Made by a program: the position numbers and the translations under genes. Shown here piece by piece: positions 48,801 through 57,800 of a DNA stretch of 64,000 bases. A model generated the notes under the pieces. The model worked only from the letters and a program-made list of their open reading frames with translations. It was not told the DNA's origin and did no database searches. Numbering within the stretch: position 1 is the stretch's first letter; every line of letters starts with the position of its first letter. The DNA is from Symbiodinium natans (lineage: Eukaryota > Sar > Dinophyceae > Suessiales > Symbiodiniaceae), in contig CAJNDS010002224.1 in NCBI GenBank assembly GCA_905221605.1, forward strand, positions 1-64,000, given 5' to 3'.

Positions 48801-51800
48801 TCCCCAAATTCCCCTAAACCCTAAACCCTAAACCCTAAACCCTAAACCCTAAACCCTAAACCCTAAACAATTGCTCACTCGAAGCTATGCACCGGAAAGC
48901 CATCGAGCTACAAAGCTCAAACACCAAAGTCGTCAAAACAACCCTAATTAAACACGGAACCCTGAACCTTAATGAAACCCCAAACCATAAACTCTAAGCC
49001 TTAAACCTAAACTCGAAACCCTAAACCCTAAACCCTAAACCCTGAGCAACCTCAATGGCGCAACCTCAACGGCGCCCAAGGGTCTTGCACGCGGTGGAGC
49101 CCAGCTCGTCCTGGTAGGTGCCAATGCCGCACCGCTTGCAGGTCTTGCTCCCAGCGAGATCCTGGATGTGTCGGTGTTCCCCTACTACCCCCCTCTATAC
49201 TACCCCCTCCCTATGTTTCCCCCTTTAAGGCTATGTAGGCTAATTAAGGTGAATTGTGGGGGAGACACCCATGGTTTGGGGCTTGGGGCTCAGGATTTAG
49301 GGTTTGGGGTTGAGGGTAGGTACTCGTATCCTACAAGCCTGTACCCCGAAAAGGAATCCTGCCCCTCTCCCCCCCCCCCCCCCCCCGGCTCTCCCCCGTA
49401 TCAGGGTTTTTGTTCGGCTTCTAGATTTTTAAGGTTCAAAGTTTAAACATTAAACGTTCTCATCCTCGTGCATTCGAATAGCTAATAATTCCTAGAGAAG
49501 CGTGGCGGGAGGGATCTTATGAGCACTAAGCCATCCCGTGTCCTAGGGCCAATATTTCAGGAGATTCGGGGTAGTTCTTAACACCCTAAACCCTAAACCC
49601 TATAACGCCAGTCCTGATACTCGCCTCGGCCGCATGGCACACAGGATACTGCTGCACCTGGTCATTGCTGATGATTCAAAACCCTTTAGACCTTAAACCC
49701 CCAATCCCTAAACCCTAAACCCTAAACCCTAAACTCTGAACCACTAAGCCCTAAAGCTGACACCCTAAGACCAAAACACAAGCTTCAAACCACTTAAGGC
49801 CCAACACTTCTCAACTCTAAGACCTAAGGATCGCCCAAACCCCCCAAACATGCAAAATGCTTTTTTTGTTTTAGGGTTTAGGGTTTAGGGTTTAGGGTTT
49901 GGGGTTTAGGGTTTAGGGTTTCGGGTTTAGGGTTTAGGGTTACCGGGGGGGGGGGGGGTCGGCTATTTGTTTGCATACTTTGTGGGTTCCCGGTAAACCC
50001 AAAACCCCGAACTTCTCCACCCTCCCTCCACACTAAACCCTAACTCCGAAACCCTTAACCAAAACCCTTAAAACCTAAACCCTTAAACCCTAAACCCTAA
50101 ACCCTGAACCCTAAACCCTGGACCCTGGACCCTTGACCCTAAACGCTGAATCCACAAGACTGGCTCTTTCCCTCATTCCTACCTCCTCCCAGCCCTAAAC
50201 CCTAAACCCTAAACCCTAAACCCTAAACCCTAAACCCTGAACCCTGAACCCTGAATCCACAAGACAAGGGCGCCTGAAGGCTGGCTCCTCCCAGGAGGAC
50301 AAAGCTCGCAGGTGTGCGTATAGCCACGGAGATCGAATAGCCTCCATGCCATGGGCTTTAGGTTTTTTAGGGTTTGGGTTTAGGGTTTAGGGTTTAGAGT
50401 TTAGGGTTTAGGGTTGAGGGTTTTGGGGTTTTAGGGTTTAGGGTTTATATAGGGTTTAGGTTTAGGGTTTAGGGTTTAGGGTTTAGGGTTTAGGGTTTAG
50501 GGTTGGGGGCTGGGGGTTGAGGGTTTCCGGATTTAGAGGGGCCTGGGCCTGGGCTTGGGGTTTAGGGTTTAGGGTTTAGGGTTTAGGGTTTAGGGTTTAG
50601 GGTTTAGGAGTTTCAGGTGTATAGGGGTTTCGGTGATGGCTTACAGGGGCTTAGGATGCATAGGGTTTAGCGCCATCCCTCAAAGCGGATTTCGGTTTGC
50701 GGGCTCAGACAACCGCCCTAAACCCTAAACCCTAAACCCTAAACCCTAAACCCTAAACCCTAAGCCCTAAACCCTAAACCCCAAACCCTAAACCCTAAAC
50801 CCTAAACCAATCGCGAGCCAAGCAGCTGCTCTGAGTAGTGGCCAGACGCGCAAGCTTGGCACGAAAGGAAGTCGGGATCTTCACGGCTGGATGCATAGCT
50901 ACCTCCAGCAGCCAGCACCCTACTTGGGGTTTAGGGTTTAGGGTTTAGGGTTTAGGGTTTAGGGTTTAGGTTTAGGGTGTAGGGTAGTTTAGGGTACTTC
51001 TATTCTGATCCCAATGATAGCTGTACTTGTAAGCCCCCCTAAGTGCCCGCAAGTAGGTTGAAGAAGTAGACTCAGAATTGGGGCTATAAGTGCCCATGAA
51101 CCTCCGAGCAGTCACCACAATTCAAGACTGCCGGCCTAGGATTAAAATGTACTGAAGGTTTTGGGTTGCTGCTACATGGCAACTGCGAAACCCTAAACCC
51201 GAAGTCTTAGGGCCTATACGCGGCTTATAGAGTTGCTGGGGGTTACAGGGCTTGTAGGGTTTATACACCCATCCATGAAGGAAAAGACTCCAAAACAGCT
51301 CTGTTCATTGGCGAGGACGAGCACCTTGGCAAACTACAAAACCCAAATCCTGAACCCTCAACTCAACCCTTAACCCACATCCTACACTCATGGACAAAAA
51401 GACGCCAAAGCAGTTTTGTTGATTGGCAAGGATTGGGATGTTCCCCCTTATACGAACAGTCCTTTATAGGGATTATACTACCCCCCCCCCCCCCCCCTTC
51501 CCCTACTATAATCCCTATTCGGGACTGTTAGTAAGGGGGGACATCCCAAACCCTAAACCCTAAACCCTAAACCCTAAACCCTAAAGCCTATACCCTAAAA
51601 CCCTAGGACTGTTAGCATAAGGGGGCAGCATCCTCCAGGACTGTTAGTATGGGGGGGCCAAGGCAAAGGCGAGCCACCTTGAGAGGTGTGAGCCCACCCA
51701 AAACCCTAAACCCCAAACCCTAAACCCAGAACGAGCACCTTGAGAGGTGTTGAAAAGCCCAAATCCTGGGCCGCATTGGGTCTCGTCAGGGATCCATGAG

Positions 51801-54800
51801 GACCAAATGGCACGATTGCCTTGGTGCCCGGGAACCGAAGGTTCCCGAGCCCTAAACCCTAAACCCTAAAGCCTAAACCCTAAACCCGAAACCCTAAACC
51901 CTAAACCCTAAACCCTAAACCCTAAAACCCTAAAGCCCTAAAACCCTAAACCCTAACCCCAAATCCCTAAAATAGAGAATGGAACAAGGGTACTATACTG
52001 GGCCCTTAGTTGCTCAGCAGCCACTGGCACATAAACTCGTCGCTAGCAGCTCTAGCCACGCCCGAAGCCGCATAGTCGACAAGAATGGCATCCAAGACGG
52101 GATTGGTCACCTAAAATTGGCTTAGGGTTCGGGTTTAGGGTTTAGGGTTTAGGGTTTAGGGTTTAGGGTTTAGGGTTTAGGGTTTAGGGTGTAGGGTGTA
52201 GGGTTTAGGGTTTAGGGTTTAGGGTTTAGGGTTTAGGGTTTAGGGTTGAGGGTTTAGGGTTGAGGGTTGAGGGTTTAAGGTTTAGTGTGGCCCAAGAGGA
52301 ACCTCGGGATCAACAGGTTACCCTTTTGGGTTTAAAGAGGTTTTTTAAGGGAACCCAAAAAACCTCCAAAGAAAAGGCAAACAACGGCTTGTATGTTAAG
52401 ATGTTCCCCCGTATACTGACAGTCCTGAATAGGGCTTGTAGTACCCCCCCCCCCCCCCCCCGATGATAATCCCCATTAAGGACTCTTAGCGTAAGCGCCC
52501 TGAACCCTGAAACCTAAACCCTACACCCTAAACCCTAAACCCTAAACCCTAAACCCTAAACCCTAAACCCTAAACCCCAAACCCCTAGCACATCCCAACT
52601 TATACTCTGCATCTTCGTTCACTTCCAGGCTGGTGAGCAGCGCCACCACGGGCGGCGCCAGGACGTGTAGGTCGGCGGAGACCAGCTTTTGGGATAAGGA
52701 TCCGGTGAACCTTGGGCTTGTTAGGGGGTTTAGGGTTTAGGGTTTAGGGTTTAGGGTTTAGGGTTTAGGGTTTAGGGTTTAGGGTTTAGGGTTTAGGGTT
52801 TAGGGTTTAGGCAGCCCGGAAAACCTCCCCCAAAAAGGGGGGGCAAAAGGGCTCCCACTGGGCTGGCAAGAAACATCGTCCGCAGGTCGTCTTGACTGAA
52901 GGCCACCGGATCATAGGGGGGGAACCTTACTTCCCCAGCAACCAGGGGGAACAAACAGGCTACACTTGTTAATTCCTACAAAATAAGGAAGCCCGAAAAG
53001 CGTAAAGTTCTAATCGCCCTAAACCCTAAACCCTAAACCCTAAACCCTACACCCTAAACCCTAAACCCTAAACCCTAAACCCTAAAAAAACCCTAAACTG
53101 CTGGCGAAGTAAAGGAACTGGACATACACCGGCAGCAAGCTGTGGAAGTTGATAGTTGGGCTCAGGGTCCAAAATGCCACCTTGAACTCACCTGTACTGA
53201 ACTTTAGGGTTTGGGGGGTTTAGGGTTTAGGGTTTAGGGTTTAGGGTTTAGGGCTTAGGGTTTAGAATTATTATTTAGCTGTTTCATAGGAATTATCGCA
53301 CCCAAAAACCACGAATTATTCCCAAGCACAAAAAACACCCTGAGGTTGTTAGGACATCTAGTACCCTCCCTCCCCCCCCAAAAAAAAAAGATTCCCAGGT
53401 ATCCCTAGGCCACTAGGAATCTGCAACCGCGTCTGCCCGTTGGCTGGCCGAGCTATGGCAAGTGGCATGTCAAAGGCTGCGCTTTTCCTGAGTTGTCCCA
53501 GTATTCCTAGTGGAGACTGAGGGGTTTAGGGTTTAGGGTTTCCTAAGCCCTAAGCCCTAAGCCCTAAGCCCTAAGCCCCCTAAGCCCTAAGCCCGAAGCC
53601 CTAAGCCCTAAGCCCTAAGCCCCCTAAACCCTAAACCCTAAACCCTAAACCCTAAACCCTAAACCCTAAACCCTAAACCCTAAACCCTAAACCCTAAACC
53701 CTAAACCCTAAGAGTAGACGAAGTTTCTGAAGCATCTGCATCAGCTCCCGGCCCCTGGGCGTCGCGGCGGCGATGGCCGGGACGCATCTCGTGGTGTTTG
53801 ATCTACAGCTCCTGGACTGCTTTGGGTTTAGGGTTTAGGGTTTAGGGTTTAGGGTTTAGGGTTTAGGGTTTAGGGTTTAGGGTTTAGGGTTTAGGGTTTA
53901 GGGTTTAGGGTTTAGGGTTTAGGGTTTAGGGCTTAGGGCTTAGGGTTTAGGGTTTGTTTAGGGTTTAGAAATGACCATACTTGTTCCTTATTGGGTTTAA
54001 GTTTAAGCATTCAAAAAAACAAGAGATTTTCGAATGATTTTCAACAATGACCCAGGCTCGGGGATGTAAACCAGTAGCCGTCCGCACAGATTGCGGTGCC
54101 GTTTGGGTGGAGACCTTCATGGTCCCCACCTAGGATGGCACTTCAGACCCTCTGAGAAGGGTTTAGGGTTTAGGGTTTAGGGTTAGGGCTAACATGGTCC
54201 TCTTAAACCCACTAAGGGAAAAGAACAAATGATCCAAGGGCCAGCTAGGCCACTTATCGCCACGTATCTTGCCATAAACTGAGGGTCTCCAAAAAATGTC
54301 TCGTCGCACCGCGACAGATATGAGGTCGGAATTGCCTGTGGCAGAATTCTGAGGGTTTAGGGTTTAGGGTTTAGGGTTTAGGGTTTAGGGTTTAAGTTTT
54401 CGGCTGCGTGTTGTAATTTCTACAAAAACCTACAAGGTTAAAGTCCGAGGAGCCAGCCAGAAGAAAGCGCCCAGTTGCTGTGTAGCTATCAATTAAACCT
54501 TTAGATGCCTTAGTAAGAAACCCAATAAACCCAAAAAGGCTGAGAATCTAAAGTTACCCTAAACCCTAAACCCCAAACCCCAAAACCCAAACCCTAAACC
54601 CTAAACCCTAAACCCCAAACCCTAAACCCTAAGCGCCCAGTTGCTGTGTAGCTATCGAAATATCTGGCGGGATCAAACCACGAGGCGTTCCAGTTTGCAA
54701 AGAACTGCAGAGCCAGGCCTGCCATTTTAGGGTTTAGGGTTTAGGGTTTAGGGTTTACGGTTTAGGGTTTAGGGTTTCGGGTTTAGGATGACAAGGAGGG

Positions 54801-57800
54801 GCCAGCTCACGACTATCCGAGGTTAGAATACTTACAACCCAAATCTAAGGCATTTTTCAAAACTCCACTTCGAACTAGGGAGTCGTAATCCCTAGTTGGG
54901 GCCCTTGTGACTCTGCTTACAATGTTGCTTCCATGTTCTAGGTTGCCCAGTAATCTAAAATTAGTGAGCAATAGCAGTACTCAGTACGCGCAGTAACCAG
55001 GCACTTGCAGTAATCGGCCAATAGCTTGTTGGCAGTAGTAGCAGGTTTTGTAGTGATAGCAATAATGGCAGCAGCCAGTGACATAGTGACCACAGGACCC
55101 AAACGTTTCGGGTTTAGGTGTAGGGTTTGGGGTTTAGGGTTCAAACTAACAGAACAAACTGACTGGGGCTTAAGCTTAACAAAGGCGATAACTTTAGGAT
55201 TAATAGTTTAACACTGCAGTTGCTACTCATGAGAACAGTATTGTAGCACGACCAAGCGCATGAATGTGAGTGACAGCCTGCGTCTCGCATCGCATGTTCG
55301 GCAGCGGTCTGTGGGAGGTGCAAAGAACCTTACTGCTCCAGGAACCAAGGGGAAAAAGGGTTAAACTCTATGATGCCTACTAGATAGCCTAAACTCAAAA
55401 AAAGCTTAACGTTCAACTAACCCTTAGAACCTAAACCCTAAACCCTAAACCCAAAACGTTTAAAGTTCAACTATTGGTTGAGTAAGGAACTGATCGTCGA
55501 GTATCCCAGACCCTTGCCAATAGCCTCCGGCGTCATCGACCGCAAGTTGTAGTTGTCTAAATCATACGTCCTTTGCGTCTTAGGGTTTAGCGTTTCGGGT
55601 TTAGGGTTTAGGATTTGTCTAAATCATAATTAAGTCCTTTGTCTGCGGATTTCCCTACGCCTAAACAACCATGAAGCTGGATTGGGTTTCGAGGTTTCGG
55701 ATAACTTCTCACGCAGTTGTCAAAGGAACTGAAGGCTCACCCTTTGGGAGTATATCAGGATTCGCATACCCCAACAAAGTTAGTGCCTGCCCTCACCTTA
55801 CCAAGCCAGCCCAGCATCGTTGCGGAGAGCTTGACGTGATGGCGTGTGGGTCCTCCGTTGCAGCCTGCTATGGGCTTAGGCTTTCGGTGGGGTGGGTGGG
55901 GGGTGGGGGAGGGGTGGGGGGTTGTCATATGGGTTGTATGTAGGGCTAAAGTGGGGCTATAGGGTTAGAGGGATACTGAATATAAAGTTACAAGGTAAAT
56001 GGATCACAGGGTTGTAGAGTTGTCGTGTTACGGAACAAAGGATGCAGAGTGAAGGGCTACAGGGTTCTAGGGGTAAAGGGTTTCGGGTACAGGGAAAACA
56101 CAAGCCGCGATTTCTGAGCAGAACAAGGACCTGCGAAATTCTACTCCGAGCGACATCCATCCCTAGGCTGGCCCCAACCCATAGGCCCTAAACCCTAAAC
56201 CCTAAACCCTATGAATTCCGAAAAGTTCTTGAACACAACAAAAGGAAGCATAAAACATCTTCTAAGCTCCTACCTGGATCCTCAACACCACAGCCCTTCA
56301 GAATCAAGTTGTGTAGCTTCAATCGGTTTGAAAAGGGTTCAGGAGTTTAAGGTTTAGGGTTTAGGGTTTAGGGTTTAGGGTTTAGGGTTGCGAAGATTCC
56401 GGACAAGTGCCAAACACGCAAACAAGCATCGCTGTCCAAGTTCTAGACCCTGCAACCCTCAACCCGTTCAGCCCGAAGCCACTAGATCTTGAAACCTCTA
56501 CGAGGGCTTGGGGTTTGGGGTTTAGGGTTTAGGGTTTAGGGTCTATAACGCACTAAACCCTCCAAACGCTTGCCCCAGAGACCCTAAAACCCCTAAACCC
56601 TAAACCCTAAACCCCCAAAACCTTGCGACTCCAGCGGTCGCTCACAGCCGGCCAGGTAGTAAAGAGGAAGCTCGCCGCCCAAAATCTCTTCATCAACTAG
56701 GGCCTGGGTGTGGGGTTTAGGGTTTAGGGTTTCTAGAGTTAAGGGCTTTAGAGCATATAGGGTTTCAACAGGCCTGAGGGATTAGGGTTTAGGGGCGCGT
56801 TGCGGACTTTTGGGTTCAAGAGTCACGGTTTCTCTTGGTTTAGGGTTTAGGGTTTAGGGTTTAGGGTTTAGTTCCGTCGCATCTTGGGTCAGGGCTGAGG
56901 GGGCTGCGGGGTTTCGGATTTGGGCACACCATATCAAAGCGATGCAAGGCAGACTGCCGAGATGCCCGCTGGCCAAGATGCAAGGAAATGGTATCGAGGG
57001 TTTAGGGTTAGGGGTTAGGGTTTAGGGTTTAGGATCCCGACAGAGAGTGGTTTAGGGCTTGGGGAAATGCGGCTTGGAGTTTTGGCAAGCAGATGCAATC
57101 CCTAAGGGTCCATGTACCTCTATCGTATAGACCTGGCCCTAAACCCTAAACCCTAAACCCTAAACCCTAAACCCTAAACCCTAAACCCTAAACCCTAAAC
57201 CCTAAACCCTAAACCCTAAACCCTAAACCCTAAACCCTACACCTAAATCCTAAACCCTAAACCCTAAACCCTAAACCCTAAACTGAGTGGCCCCTGGGAG
57301 CCGAGAGGCATTGTAGCCCAGAACCTCTCGAATCAAGATTGCCGCCATCCTCCGAGCGAATCGGACGCACCCCGGGTTGAAATTCGAGGGTTTAGGGTTT
57401 AGGGTTTAGGGTTTAGGGCTTAGGGCCTAGGGCCTGGGTTTAAAGCTTAGGGCCCTCAACTCTAGACCCGAGGGGTTTGGGGCCGCACGCGGCTGCTACC
57501 AGCACAAGCGCCGACTTGAGTTTGAGCCGCACAGCGTGGCGCAACCCGAAGCGCCGCACAACCTTAACCCGAAAAAAAAACTGCACACCCCATATCCAAA
57601 ACCCAAAACCCAAAACCCTAAACCCTAAACCCCAAACCCCCAAACCCTAAACCCCTAAGCCGCTCCATGGCCGGTCCTCGAGAGGAGGTCGAGCTCGGTA
57701 ACCACCGGGTCACCCAGCAGCGTCAGAGGGTACGACTCCTTAGGTTCATGGGTTTAGGGTTTAGGGTTTAGGGTTTAGGGTTTGGGGTTTAGGGTTTGGG

